64,000 nt of DNA from Burkholderiales bacterium RIFCSPLOWO2_02_FULL_57_36 (GTDB taxonomy: Bacteria > Pseudomonadota > Gammaproteobacteria > Burkholderiales > Burkholderiaceae_D): the NCBI GenBank assembly GCA_001770855.1, contig MESE01000069.1:45330-109329 (forward strand). Direction: 5' to 3'. Made by a program: the position numbers and the translations under genes. The notes below the pieces were generated by a model. It saw nothing but the letters and a program-made list of their open reading frames with translations. It was not told where the DNA came from and did not search any database. Of this stretch, positions 36,889 through 46,525 are shown piece by piece; the stretch's first letter is position 1, and each line of letters begins with the position of its first letter.

Positions 36889-37308
36889 TCACTTTACCTG
36901 CAACTTTTGCATCAATGCAGAAAATAAGTTGCGCGAGTGCGAATCGTCCGCGTCCTCGTCATCGACATACGCTTCAGCAAGATTTTTCCATCCTTTGCTT
37001 GCAGCAAAGGAACCGAATTCCTCTCCCGCTTCGAGCACGATCAGTTTGTCGTCTTGCAGGCCACGGTCGCCAGGACCGAAGTCGGGGCCGGCATAACCAA
37101 GGAATCGCAGCCGCGCAAGCAGTTGCTTGACCACCAATGGGTCCTCGTAAAGAGGCTCATCTTCCATTGATACGATGACGTCTACATACACGTCGATAAT
37201 GCCGTAGCTTTCATCGAAGATGCGAATAGCCTTGATTTCCCAGGTCCGGCCTGACGAATCAAAGATACTGAATGGACCGCTGAGCTGGATTTCGTTTTCA
37301 CTGTTCAT
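36889..37308 (-). CDS. Acidic hypothetical protein
   Basis: 139 residues, strongly acidic, with IRIFDESYGIIDVYVDVIVSMEDEPLYEDP and KLIVLEAGEEFGSFAASKGWKNLA. No signal peptide or membrane helix. I do not recognise the family. The DDEDADDS stretch is likely flexible. It may be an inhibitor- or immunity-like protein by composition, but there is no partner. Confidence 0.6.
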   Translation of the reverse strand: MNSENEIQLSGPFSIFDSSGRTWEIKAIRIFDESYGIIDVYVDVIVSMEDEPLYEDPLVVKQLLARLRFLGYAGPDFGPGDRGLQDDKLIVLEAGEEFGSFAASKGWKNLAEAYVDDEDADDSHSRNLFSALMQKLQVK

Positions 37309-37642
37309 GGTTCAGGGTACACCAAGCGCCGCTACCGTACCGGCAAGGCGGCTCAGCAACTTCAATCGGGCAATCTCCCGAATGGCGGCGAGCTTACGTT
37401 CAACGTTGTAAATATGTCGGAGCTGGATGCGGTGTTGGCTGCATTGCATTGTTTTTCTCCCGGTGCGCATATAATGTCGTCTGGTTTGTAGGTGCGAGAG
37501 ATCAGACCGGCCGGGCTCCGGGAAAAGAAGATTTCAGCATTGAAAAATCCGTGCAGACCATCTCGAAAATTCTTGCCTTAAGTAAAAAATGAAAAGTTTT
37601 CCATTACCTACCAATTAAAGATCATTCTACGAGGAGACTTCC
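37309..37642. other. Intergenic stretch before the small exported protein
   Basis: Contains no supported gene. The last part is AT-rich and leads into the GAGGAG ribosome site of the next gene. Confidence 0.4.
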
Positions 37643-37879
37643 ATGAAAAACCTGTTGATGGTACTGATGTTTTCCGCTTCATCACTGGCATTTGCACACA
37701 ACTGTCCGAACGAGATGGCAGCGATTGATGCAAAGCTGAAGGCATCGAAGGATCTGAGTGCGGAAAACATGACCAAGGTGAAAAGCCTGCGCGCTGAAGG
37801 CGAAAAGTTTCACAAGGCAGGCAAGCACGGCGAGTCCATGCAATCGCTGCAGGAAGCAAAGAAGCTGCTTGGCATTTAA
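37643..37879 (+). CDS. Small exported helical protein
   Basis: 78 residues: a signal peptide (MKNLLMVLMFSASSLAFA) followed by HNCPNEMAAIDAKLKAS and two or three amphipathic helices. The mature form (about 60 residues) has a single Cys and would be periplasmic. GAGGAG precedes the ATG. Similar short exported proteins are common in this group, but I do not know their role. Followed by a hairpin. Confidence 0.75.
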   Translation: MKNLLMVLMFSASSLAFAHNCPNEMAAIDAKLKASKDLSAENMTKVKSLRAEGEKFHKAGKHGESMQSLQEAKKLLGI

Positions 37880-37887
37880 CCGGCTGA

Positions 37888-37911
37888 AGCGATCCTGTGT
37901 TCCGGATCGCT
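37888..37911 (+). terminator. Stem-loop after the small exported protein
   Basis: Perfect 8-bp stem AGCGATCC (37888-37895) with GGATCGCT (37904-37911), 9 nt after the stop. There is no T tract, so termination is tentative. Confidence 0.45.
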
Positions 37912-38085
37912 ATCCGGCAAGCGCATCAAGTGTTTGACAATACGGATACTTGGTACGTGTGGAAAATGGGAGCCCGGCCCAGCCTTTTGTCCTTCGCTCA
38001 CTGGGCAAAAGGCAGGACCCGGCTCCTGGTTCGTATTGCAATTGTTTTTCCGCCGCGATTCTCTTTCGCCGGCGGATTCGATTGC

Positions 38086-38598
<513 letters not shown>

Positions 38599-38663
38599 TC
38601 AGGGCCAGGTTGACTCCCTTAAACTTGTTTACGTACGGCGGCGGCATCAATATGGATGAGCGG

Positions 38664-38909
38664 TCACATCTTGCCGGTGTTGGAAATACAAGTTGAGGAT
38701 TGCGCGCCGGATGTCTGCTGCAGCTCTATTTTTTCTATGGCTCTTTCGAGCACAACCAGCCTTTCCCGACGTATTCGGTGACTGATGGTTTCGACGGCCG
38801 GCATGAGTGGTTCGACTTCCGCGGCTTCCGCTTCAATTTTCATGCGCGCCACTTTAAGCTTCAGTGCTTTTACGCGTCGCCGATCCAGCCATTTGCGTAT
38901 CCATTCCAT
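38664..38909 (-). CDS. Small helical basic protein
   Basis: 81 residues from MEWIRKWLDRRRVKALKLKV, mostly charged and helical with a possible coiled coil. A weak ribosome site (GGGGAAGAA) precedes ATG 38909; a GTG 45 bp upstream keeps the frame open. It is coding-like but unrecognised, and could be spurious. Confidence 0.5.
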   Translation of the reverse strand: MEWIRKWLDRRRVKALKLKVARMKIEAEAAEVEPLMPAVETISHRIRRERLVVLERAIEKIELQQTSGAQSSTCISNTGKM

Positions 38910-39388
38910 TGCTTTCTTCCCCGGATAGATTATTGTATTTTTTGTATTTTCCACTTAGTTTGCCCATTTTATTGGCAAGAAGCAACTCAAGAAATTTCCG
39001 CGTCGTATGCTCGGAGCAAGGGTAATGTCTATGTGACAAGCATGGCATTGCCGCATTAACCAGTAACGAAAGCAGGGTGCCAGGTTTTGCTTCTCCAGCA
39101 AACGCAAAACGCAAACCCTGACGCCGTCTGCAACTCGCGTACCGCGGATGAATGACAGCTTTGTATGTCGTCGCCCCGACCCATACGAGCCATGTTCGTC
39201 CCCAACCATATGTCGCATTTGCGGCGCAGCGCAGGGGAAGAAAGAGGCAGCTTCAAATTTTTATCGAGCGTTCATGACAGGCGTTGACACTCCGGGCAAA
39301 CGGCGTAACGTAGATACGCGCGCCGTTTTTTTCAAGCGCGCAGTTGGAACCCGCAGCCATTTTCATGTTTTATAAGGAGGAGAAGGAG
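38910..39388. other. 479-bp stretch without a convincing gene
   Basis: Several short frames on both strands overlap but show no family resemblance or ribosome sites. The last 20 bp supply the strong AAGGAGGAGAAGGAG site of the DUF3014 gene. Confidence 0.4.
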
Positions 39389-40180
39389 ATGAAGAAGAAA
39401 GTGTTTGGATCGTTGTTTGTGGTCATTTTTATTGGCTTGGCCGCGTTTGTCTTTTTCCTCTGGCAACAAGGGCCGACATATCAGCCGCCGGCCTCGGCGC
39501 CGACGGATATGCCCCCGCCGCCCGTTGCAACCGCCGAACCCGAGATTCGGTATCCGGTTCTGGAAAGCATAGAGACGCCGCTTCCGCCGCTGGACCAGAG
39601 CGATTCCGCAGCGCTGGCAGCGCTCGCCGATGTATTCGGCAAAAAAAACGTAAAGCGCTTTTTCCTGCATCAGGAAGTCATTCGGCGCTTCGTAGTCACG
39701 ATTGATAGTCTTCCGCGTGAAGTGATATCGGCACAGTTGCAGCCGACAACGCCGGTCGGCGGGAAGTTGCGCACCGCAGGCAAAGGCGAGACGCTCACCA
39801 TGGCGCAAGCGAATTTCGAGCGCTACGCTCCTTTTATCCGTCTCGCCGAGATGGTGGACGCAAAGACATTCTCGGCCGCGTACGTCGGGCTCTATCCGCT
39901 GTTTCAGCAAGCCTACCGGGATATGGGTTACCCGAAAGGCTATTTCAATGACCGCTTTGTGGCGGTGATCGACCACATGCTGGCCGCCCCGTCGAGCGAA
40001 GGGCCGATTGCATTGGTCCAGCCGCATATCTTTTACAAGTTCGCAGATCCGGAACTGGAATCGCGTTCAGCGGGCCACAAGCTGATGCTGCGCATCGGGA
40101 ATGAAAACGCCGCAAGGATCAAGAAAAAACTACGCGAAATCCGCAGTGAACTGGTCAGTACTGCGCCAAAGGCACAATGA
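39389..40180 (+). CDS. DUF3014-family membrane-anchored protein
   Basis: 263 residues. A single N-terminal helix (FGSLFVVIFIGLAAFVFFLW) and a Pro-rich linker lead into a soluble domain: FFLHQEVIRRFVVTIDSLPRE, then FERYAPFIRLAEMVDAKTFSAAYVGLYPLFQQAYRDMGYP, as in DUF3014. The soluble part should lie in the periplasm. The family is uncharacterised. The start at 39389 is supported by a strong AGGAGGAGAAGGAG site; the frame is open 45 bp further upstream. Confidence 0.88.
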   Translation: MKKKVFGSLFVVIFIGLAAFVFFLWQQGPTYQPPASAPTDMPPPPVATAEPEIRYPVLESIETPLPPLDQSDSAALAALADVFGKKNVKRFFLHQEVIRRFVVTIDSLPREVISAQLQPTTPVGGKLRTAGKGETLTMAQANFERYAPFIRLAEMVDAKTFSAAYVGLYPLFQQAYRDMGYPKGYFNDRFVAVIDHMLAAPSSEGPIALVQPHIFYKFADPELESRSAGHKLMLRIGNENAARIKKKLREIRSELVSTAPKAQ

Positions 40181-40526
40181 AGCAGGGGAGGATCCTCGCT
40201 GACGCATACGTCAAGGCTAACCGCCACAACGGTAGTCCGAACTCGGTCATGCCGGGTCGCAGTACTTGCGTAGCGTCGCGTGCGAGGCGAGTGCTGCATG
40301 AAGCAGGACTTCGCAAAGGCCGGCAATGGTGCATGCAGGCTGCGGCGCCGGGGTATGCAAACACCAATTCCCGGTTCGGTAATTTCCATTGATTGCTTGA
40401 GTTCTATCAATAGAACGTGAGCGCACAATGCATGCGCATATGCAAAAATATTCAAACGGATAAGTCGCCGCATGGCGACGGCGAAAATTCGTATTCGGTA
40501 TTGACCAATTCAAATCGGGAGTTCGT
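40181..40526. other. Intergenic region carrying a dispersed repeat
   Basis: No supported gene. It contains the repeat segment at 40191-40229 and the recurring 10-mer ATGAAGCAGG (40178 onward, 40298 onward; also 40864 onward further right). The sequence is GC-rich and may be a mosaic of REP-like pieces. Confidence 0.45.
40191..40229. repeat. 39-nt dispersed repeat, copy A
   Basis: GATCCTCGCTGACGCATACG onward, ending at CCGCCACAA. It matches 43836-43874 at 29 of 39 positions, and all ten differences are transitions. Confidence 0.55.
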
Positions 40527-40736
40527 ATGAGTCAGATTGTCGAAGATCGCCGTCGAACCCCGTATTTCGGACTCCTGGATTCCGCAATCCGCGCAGCATC
40601 AAGGTTGACCACGCATCCTGACCCGATGACCAAATCGCTCGGCCATCAAATCATTTCCGACCTAAGGCAGATTCGGCGCCAAATGCCGACGCGCCGAAAA
40701 TATGATGCCGAGGCTTCGCGAAAAACCGTGTCATAG
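40527..40736 (+). CDS. Small basic hypothetical protein
   Basis: 69 residues starting MSQIVEDRRRTPYFGLLDSA and ending in a basic tail (RQIRRQMPTRRKYDAEASRKT). GGGAG lies before the ATG. The helical, Arg-rich make-up suggests nucleic-acid contact, but no family was recognised, and it could be a chance frame. Confidence 0.5.
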   Translation: MSQIVEDRRRTPYFGLLDSAIRAASRLTTHPDPMTKSLGHQIISDLRQIRRQMPTRRKYDAEASRKTVS

Positions 40737-40820
40737 CGCCGTTGCTACATAGGCGGCCCGCAAATGACTCCGGACCTGGGTCTACCCGCCGCAATGGAGG
40801 GGAGACTCCGAGCCTATCCG

Positions 40821-40858
40821 TTCGTTATCCGTAAGTCGAAGCGTGACGAACTACTGGT
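40821..40858. repeat. 38-nt dispersed repeat, second copy
   Basis: TTCGTTATCCGTAAGTCGAA onward through GACGAACTACTGGT. It matches 3136-3173 at 32 of 38 positions, and the six differences are all transitions. That other copy overlaps the right arm of the element at 2997-3172. No inverted partner is seen here. Confidence 0.55.
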
Positions 40859-40923
40859 GATGCATGAAGCAGGGGGTTGCCGATGACACCCAATTTTCCG
40901 AATCGAATAAACCATTCGAGACA

Positions 40924-41607
40924 TCAAAGATTCGCGCTCTTCGGAAGAGACGGTGCACATAGCGCGGTGCAAAATAATTGTACTTCGCGTTCACCCCAGG
41001 GACTCTCCAACATATAAGAGCTCAAGGATTTTTTGAAGGCTAGCCGGCTAATCAAACGAAACACATATTCCATTTCATTGAAAAAGAAAAATTCGTGGAA
41101 ATGGCTTGAGATGGCCAAGGTCGATATCAAATGGGCCCTCTTGCGCTCAATGCGTTGCCGTAGCGGGGTGAACAACATTTCCAATTCAAAAATGGCTAGC
41201 GGCGGTCCGCAAAAAGTAGCGAATGCACCAACCGGTTTTCCTGCCAAGCCTTGTACCTGCTCCAAGTAGCGTGCCACCGGATACGCGATATATAGCCACT
41301 TCGGCCCGCCGATACAGATACGATCGAAGCTCGACACATCAGGATAGGACAATGCCTGGATCGATTGCTGCGCTTGCGGATAGCGTTGCAGCCACCAGCG
41401 CCGGAAAGAAGTGTTCCACAGATACAGTGGCAATACCGGCAGGGTTGACAACAAAGGCAGGGCGAGACGCCATTTGCTACGCACACTTTGGACGGAAATT
41501 TTTTCGAGTGCGACGCAATGGCCGAGCGACCTCAATCTCGCGGCCAATGTGAGCGCCAATCGTTCAGTGTGGCCCGATCGGGAATAATACGGAATTAGAA
41601 TATTCAT
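40924..41607 (-). CDS. Flavodoxin/NAD(P)H-dependent-oxidoreductase-like protein
   Basis: 227 residues. The N-terminus MNILIPYYSRSGHTERLALTLAARL is a flavodoxin-fold phosphate loop (S-x-S-G-x-T) for FMN, and PDVSSFDRICIGGPKW is the second FMN-contact loop. A hydrophobic stretch (LALPLLSTLPVLPLYLW) between them is unusual and could touch the membrane. It would be an FMN-dependent oxidoreductase. Stands alone. Confidence 0.8.
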   Translation of the reverse strand: MNILIPYYSRSGHTERLALTLAARLRSLGHCVALEKISVQSVRSKWRLALPLLSTLPVLPLYLWNTSFRRWWLQRYPQAQQSIQALSYPDVSSFDRICIGGPKWLYIAYPVARYLEQVQGLAGKPVGAFATFCGPPLAIFELEMLFTPLRQRIERKRAHLISTLAISSHFHEFFFFNEMEYVFRLISRLAFKKSLSSYMLESPWGEREVQLFCTALCAPSLPKSANL

Positions 41608-41670
41608 CTGGAAATGTCGGATTGCGAATGCAGGTTCGGGTCTTGGGCTCTTTAAGCCTCCTTATTCATT

Positions 41671-42882
41671 CTATCGCGGCGAATATGCACGGACTCCGGT
41701 TGGCGCGCCCTCCGAGTCGAACCGCTTCGCAATATGCACATCTCGTACGCCGACAGCCGCCAGTCCGTCCGCAATATCGGTGATGGCGCCTTCCACGGTC
41801 TCGGTCCGGCTGAGCGGCTTGTCGACCGTTCCGATTGAGGCTTCGGTCGCCGCCGTGTGCAGGCTTATCCGCAGCACCTCGTCATCCTCCGCTTCCATCG
41901 GTCCGACGATCGCTCTGGCATCTTCCGCCGCAATTGCTTGCGCCGCAAGCACCTGCTGCACTTCCGACAGAAGCTGGAGCATTTCCAGCTCCCGCAGCGC
42001 TGCTTCTTTCCCGCCATGGAACAAGTCCTGATATAGGAAGTCGATCTGCACGTCGTGTCCGTCGGTCACGAGACAGCGCCGCAGCAGCGGTGTCGCCTGT
42101 TGCGACCAGTTCCGAAAGCGCTCGGCACGCGCTTCGAAGTAGCGGTCGGCCGCTGCTTCCTTCTCCGGCACTTGATAGAACGGATCGTCCATGGTTTTCA
42201 GCGCAAAGCCCAGCAGGAAGCGCAGCTCCATCGCGCTGTCGTCCGGTGCGAAGTCCGATGGCGGCCAGCCGCGCATGCTGCCGGCAATGGCGTCGGCCGC
42301 CGTGGCCTTCTTGCGCGTCATCGCGTCGGATGCTTCATGCACCATTTGGCTTAGCTGGCAGTAGCCGATCCGCTCGATTTCGTCGAGGTGATAGGCATGG
42401 CTGACCAGCACCACGCTCGCCGTGCGGCTCTCCAGGCCGCCTTCCTTGAAGCTGTCGCGCAATTGTTCGAACGCTTCCACATCCTGAAAGCACTGCTCGC
42501 TACGCAGGCCGCCCATCGTATGCACGAAGAGCGGTACCACGAAGGCATTCACTTCCGCGTCCGGCCCCTCGTCGCGGCGCAGCAGGATGGTTCCTGACAT
42601 CTCTTCCACGTTCTCACGCAACACGCGATACGCCTTGACGTCTTCCTCGAAGGTACGCTCAAGCGCCTCATCGAGAGCTTGTTCGCGCTGTTGCTGCAGG
42701 CATTTCCTGATCGCCTTGCGCAACTCGGCCTGCGCTTTCTGCAGCGTGTCGGGGAGCTCGTTGTAGGCGTCGGACTCGCGCACCTCTAGCCCCAGTTTGA
42801 CCAGTCGGTTGGCCAGCACTTCATCCTGTTCTACTGCCGCTGCGCCGGCTTTCGCGGCGTGTGTGTGTTTCGTCTTTTTCAT
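41671..42882 (-). CDS. Hypothetical protein, possibly DUF2863-like
   Basis: 403 residues from MKKTKHTHAAKAGAAAVEQ. A helical N-terminus with NRLVKLGLEVRESDAYNELPDTL and a coiled-coil-like QQREQALDEALERTFEEDVKAY is followed by a mixed domain with VNAFVVPLFVHTMGGLRSEQCF. The layout recalls the betaproteobacterial DUF2863 family, but I am not sure. No signal peptide. Frames upstream of 42882 add about 110 low-quality residues, so this start is chosen. Confidence 0.6.
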   Translation of the reverse strand: MKKTKHTHAAKAGAAAVEQDEVLANRLVKLGLEVRESDAYNELPDTLQKAQAELRKAIRKCLQQQREQALDEALERTFEEDVKAYRVLRENVEEMSGTILLRRDEGPDAEVNAFVVPLFVHTMGGLRSEQCFQDVEAFEQLRDSFKEGGLESRTASVVLVSHAYHLDEIERIGYCQLSQMVHEASDAMTRKKATAADAIAGSMRGWPPSDFAPDDSAMELRFLLGFALKTMDDPFYQVPEKEAAADRYFEARAERFRNWSQQATPLLRRCLVTDGHDVQIDFLYQDLFHGGKEAALRELEMLQLLSEVQQVLAAQAIAAEDARAIVGPMEAEDDEVLRISLHTAATEASIGTVDKPLSRTETVEGAITDIADGLAAVGVRDVHIAKRFDSEGAPTGVRAYSPR

Positions 42883-43178
42883 GATCATGTCGGTGAGATG
42901 GGGCTGTTCCACAGGAAGAGCCGAGGCCAGGCTCCTGCGGCGTTTAGCGTGAGCTAAGGCCATCATGCTAACGCAAGCCGCTGATTCTTGGGCAATAGCC
43001 GCCATGGCGAAACCAAAATGGTGAGCGGGTTTGGCATTTGGCGGGTGACAGTATTTCAAAGTGATCAAAACCGGCCCATTGATTGGGGCCCTTAAATTGT
43101 GAAGCTTTCTCGATAAGGCGCGGAACATTTCTGGTCGTTCGAGCATCGAACTTTTTTCAACGTATTCGCGAGGACAAT

Positions 43179-43646
43179 ATGACCGCTGCTTGGATCGTTT
43201 CAGCAAATGCAAGTCGGGCGAGGTTCTTTTCTCAAGGAAATTCTGCCGAACGCTTGGAAGAAATCAACGACATGGTTAACACCGCCGCACGCCTGCGCAC
43301 GGTCGAAACCGAAACAGATGATATAGGCCTGCGGTCTGCCTCGAAGAGCCGGCACAGCGTAGGGGCGGCAACACCGCAGAGCGGGTATCAACCAAACCAA
43401 ACTCCTGCCGAGCATCAGACAGAATTGTTCGCAAGAAACGTCGCCGACTTTCTTCTGCAGGGTTACCAGGAGGGGCGCTTCCAGCAGATCGTCCTGGCCG
43501 CATCGCCTGAGTTTCTAGGTGTATTGCGCAAGCTGCTTGACCAACGGCTGGCCTCGGTCGTGAGTTTGGAGATCAACAAAGACTACACGCAGTTCAGCGG
43601 CGAACAATTGCGTGAGCAGATTGCGGCGCATCAGACGAAGGGGTAA
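43179..43646 (+). CDS. Host-attachment-type protein
   Basis: 155 residues matching the small 'host attachment' family (Rossmann-like, eRF1-type): TAAWIVSANASRARFFSQG, then QTELFARNVADFLLQGYQEGRFQQIVLAASPEFLGVLRKLLD and SLEINKDYTQ. The family is named after an Agrobacterium gene (AttH-like), and its biochemical role is unproven. GAGGACAAT precedes the ATG. Confidence 0.85.
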   Translation: MTAAWIVSANASRARFFSQGNSAERLEEINDMVNTAARLRTVETETDDIGLRSASKSRHSVGAATPQSGYQPNQTPAEHQTELFARNVADFLLQGYQEGRFQQIVLAASPEFLGVLRKLLDQRLASVVSLEINKDYTQFSGEQLREQIAAHQTKG

Positions 43647-44077
43647 ATATATCTGCGGCGAATCCATAGGAACCAGTTTTGAGAAAGGCAGATATCTAAG
43701 CACGTAGACAAAAGGTTTTTGACAAAATACCGCAGCACTTGTAGTTTACTCTCCCTTCGATCCCCGTCCCGCTCGCGGGCGACGGGAGCAATGCGACGAG
43801 GAATCTCAAACGTTCCCAGCAGCGCTGATGGTTGAGATTCCCGTTGATGCGCACGTCAAGGCTGGCCGCCGTAAAGGCGGTTCAGAGACGGGCGTGGGGC
43901 GGTGCCCCACGAAACCTTTGCTGTACCTACGCCTGGAATGACAGTCGCAGGTTATTTTGCTAGACGCTCTAAGTCCATAGAATTGGACGAACAAAGGCGC
44001 GGACACGAATTCTTTCCATACTGACCCCGCTTCGCGCAAGTTGGAGGCAGATATTGATTTTTTACATAAGCAAACAG
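43647..44077. other. 431-bp non-coding region with several strong hairpins
   Basis: No gene was found. Hairpins: a compound stem at 43763-43786 (CCCGTC/GACGGG with an inner CCG/CGG), an inverted repeat GGAATCTCAA (43800-43809) with TTGAGATTCC (43832-43841), CCGCC-GTAAA-GGCGG at 43867-43881, and CGTGGGG-CGGTG-CCCCACG at 43893-43911. A repeat copy (43836-43874) sits in the middle. It may be an array of REP-like elements or a structured RNA. Confidence 0.5.
43836..43874. repeat. 39-nt dispersed repeat, copy B
   Basis: GATTCCCGTTGATGCGCACG onward. It is the partner of 40191-40229 (29 of 39 identical, ten transitions), placed inside the hairpin-rich region. Confidence 0.55.
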
Positions 44078-44758
44078 CTACTTTGGCATATTTCCCACCA
44101 GCCCGATGCGGCGTTGAATTCGTGCATAGGTATCGAGCGCACCGGCTTGTTGTGCGCGTTGCGCCTGCACTCCGAGCCACGCCAGCAGCGGCCGGCGCCA
44201 TCCTTGCTCTGACGCGGTCTCGGTTGCCAGCTCGATGTCGGCGGGTGTGAGTCGTCCGTTTTGCAGCAATGCGCCGGCCGCCACCAGAAGGGCGAGCGGA
44301 TCGTCGATACCGGAGAGCCGGCTCTTGGCGCCGGTCGAGGCAGCCGTGGTCAACAGCGCACGATGATGTGCCGGCAGCAGTGCCGGGTCGAGGCCTTGCC
44401 AGCGTCCGGCAATGTATGCGGCATAGCTGTGTGCGGCGGGGCCGACGTCTTCAGCGATGGCCTGGAAGCCGGTGCACGGATCGAACTCCAGGCTGGCAAC
44501 CCGCGTCGCACAGCGGATCAGTTCAGCCTGCGCAACCAGACTGGCGCGGCCGGTCGCGGCAAGTTCGCTACGGGCGCGCGCAAACTCGATGTCGGCGATG
44601 CGTGTATCGCCGCGCAGGTAAGCGGATGAAAAACTTTGCAGCGACCCATGCGCGCTGGATTGCCAGGCAGGTGGTTCCGGCGTGCTGGCACAACCGGTCA
44701 AGAGTACGGCGAGCAAGGCGCCGAACATGATAGCCAAACGGCTTGAACAAATTTTCAT
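44078..44758 (-). CDS. Helical lipoprotein of the MCE operon
   Basis: 226 residues from MKICSSRLAIMFGALLAVLLTGCAS, with a lipobox LLTGC. The mature part is all-helical (LQSFSSAYLRGDTRIADIEFARARSEL, then repeated Ala-rich helices), unlike the beta-type PqiC/ABC auxiliary lipoproteins, though its place in the operon suggests the same job. It overlaps the MCE gene by 4 nt (ATGA), so translation is coupled. Confidence 0.8.
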   Translation of the reverse strand: MKICSSRLAIMFGALLAVLLTGCASTPEPPAWQSSAHGSLQSFSSAYLRGDTRIADIEFARARSELAATGRASLVAQAELIRCATRVASLEFDPCTGFQAIAEDVGPAAHSYAAYIAGRWQGLDPALLPAHHRALLTTAASTGAKSRLSGIDDPLALLVAAGALLQNGRLTPADIELATETASEQGWRRPLLAWLGVQAQRAQQAGALDTYARIQRRIGLVGNMPK

Positions 44759-45696
44759 GGCAGCTTGATTTCCTTGTTGCTGGCGAACGGCCACTTGCGG
44801 TTGACTTCATCGACCAGGGTAGTCACCTTGCGTAGGCTGACCTCGACCTCGGCGCGCAAAGTGCCCAGGTCTTCGGTGGCGATGCGCGCATTGGCGCCGA
44901 CCGCCTGCGCCTCCGCCAGCACGGCATCGACTTTCTTCAGGGTTGCCTGTGCGCCGCCCAGCACCTTGTTAAGCTGGACAACGGTGACCTGAACATCATC
45001 CACGAGGCCTTGTTTGCCAAAGACACGCTGGTCCGCTTTTGATAACAGTGCGTTGAGGCGATCCAGTGCGGCAATGACTTTCCTTGCTTCCTCATCGCTG
45101 CCAAGCGCGCCGCCCAGCAGACCGTAACGGCCATTCAGCCGCTTGGTAGTAGTCTGCAAATCCGCCAAGCTGGAATTGATGCTTGAATCCGAACTCGTCA
45201 TGGTTTGCAGGTTTTCCAGCAACGAGCGGGCAGTGGCGACCAAGCGCGGGATCTCGGCATTGGTATCGCCGCGCAGCACGGAGCGCTCCGCGCCCGGCGG
45301 TAAAGGCGGGTCTTCCAATACGTTGGAAAAAGCGCGGATGCGCGTCTCACCCACCAGGCCGCGCTCCATCGTGAAGATGCTTGAGGTGCGCAGCCACTTT
45401 GCATCTTTATCCGGTACGTCGATCAGAATGCGCACCTTGCCGTCCGGGGCGAGTTCGACGCGCGTCACGCGGCCAATCGGAAAGCCCGAGAACGTGACGT
45501 CCATGCCGACGATAACGCCTTCGGAATCGTCCGATAGCAAAACCAGGCGCTGAGTGTTTTCGAACACGCCGCGTGCGTACATGACATACAGTACGAAACC
45601 GACGATCAGGCTTGCCATCAAGATCAGTAGTAGAACCGCCTTGAATTCAACGTTGGCGGGGACGGAAGAGGAGGGAGAATCGGGCTGACGTTCCAT
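44755..45696 (-). CDS. MCE/MlaD-domain protein
   Basis: 313 residues. A membrane helix (about 18-42: VEFKAVLLLILMASLIVGFVL region) is followed by a MlaD-type MCE domain: GVIVGMDVTFSGFPIGRVTRVELAPDGKVRILIDV. The long C-terminal half is helical, as in MCE proteins that form tubes or needles. It belongs to a phospholipid or hydrophobic-ligand transporter with the permease 25 nt upstream and a lipoprotein overlapping downstream. Confidence 0.88.
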   Translation of the reverse strand: MERQPDSPSSSVPANVEFKAVLLLILMASLIVGFVLYVMYARGVFENTQRLVLLSDDSEGVIVGMDVTFSGFPIGRVTRVELAPDGKVRILIDVPDKDAKWLRTSSIFTMERGLVGETRIRAFSNVLEDPPLPPGAERSVLRGDTNAEIPRLVATARSLLENLQTMTSSDSSINSSLADLQTTTKRLNGRYGLLGGALGSDEEARKVIAALDRLNALLSKADQRVFGKQGLVDDVQVTVVQLNKVLGGAQATLKKVDAVLAEAQAVGANARIATEDLGTLRAEVEVSLRKVTTLVDEVNRKWPFASNKEIKLP

Positions 45697-45721
45697 TGTG
45701 TGGGCTCGGTTTGAATGCTAC

Positions 45722-46525
45722 TTAGATGTACTTCACTGCAAGCGATCCGGCTTCGATCAGGAGCAGTATGAAAAAAAGACGCATGGCGCCGGGCTGTACC
45801 GTAGAAGAGGCGGCAGAACGCGTGCGGCCTTCCTGTCGTGACAATTCAAGCATTGCCGCCATCGGAATGACGGCCACCGCCAGGCCGAAGAGGATGGTTT
45901 TAAGGGCAAAACCGGCAGTGACGGCGGGGTCGAACACCCGGCCGACGGTGCGCGTATAGTCCACCAGACCCCAGAGCGTCAGGCCATACACGTTGAGATA
46001 GGCAAGCACCAATACAATCGCGCTGCTCACCATGGCCAGACTCAGAACCGAGAATGCGCTCGCGATTACTTCCGGCACGACGTCGTTGTGGAAATCGACG
46101 GGTTCGTTCGACCGTCCGGCATGGGTGGCGGGTGCTGCGGCTCCGGCATTGAAGGCAAGTCCGGCACGTAGCGCCACGAATAGCGCGGCACCGAGCGGAA
46201 TCAATTCCAGCACCAGGACGCGCACCATCATCTCCAGCGCGTACTGCGACAGGCCGTAGCTCAGTGCGGTGACCAACACGATTCGAATCAGCACCAGACT
46301 GAAAAGCGCAGTCGCCAGCGTGAACCATGGCAAAACTCGCCAGGTGCTGGTGTAAATATGTTTTGCCATTGCCACCAGATTGGTACGGCTATGGGCGGAT
46401 GGAAAAAGTGCGATAACCAGTGCGCTTGCGCCAAAGAGCGCCATGTACCACCAACTCGCCAGTTCACGTCTGATAGCCGCATCCCATTGGCGTGGTTTGG
46501 AGTAGATGTGAAGGCTTCGGCTCAT
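45722..46525 (-). CDS. MlaE-type ABC transporter permease
   Basis: 267 residues from MSRSLHIYSKPRQW, with five to six membrane helices and the MlaE-like stretch YALEMMVRVLVLELIPLGAALFVALRAG followed by a cytoplasmic segment. It heads a minus-strand operon permease-MCE-lipoprotein. No MlaF-type ATPase gene lies in the operon or elsewhere in the window, so the ATPase must be encoded elsewhere or is lost. The start is uncertain: two Met (46534 and 46525) lack good ribosome sites. Confidence 0.82.
   Translation of the reverse strand: MSRSLHIYSKPRQWDAAIRRELASWWYMALFGASALVIALFPSAHSRTNLVAMAKHIYTSTWRVLPWFTLATALFSLVLIRIVLVTALSYGLSQYALEMMVRVLVLELIPLGAALFVALRAGLAFNAGAAAPATHAGRSNEPVDFHNDVVPEVIASAFSVLSLAMVSSAIVLVLAYLNVYGLTLWGLVDYTRTVGRVFDPAVTAGFALKTILFGLAVAVIPMAAMLELSRQEGRTRSAASSTVQPGAMRLFFILLLIEAGSLAVKYI

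Noticed and set aside
36312..37130. 272-codon plus-strand frame across the second GST and its neighbour
   Set aside because: It runs antisense to two well-supported minus-strand genes and has no family signal.
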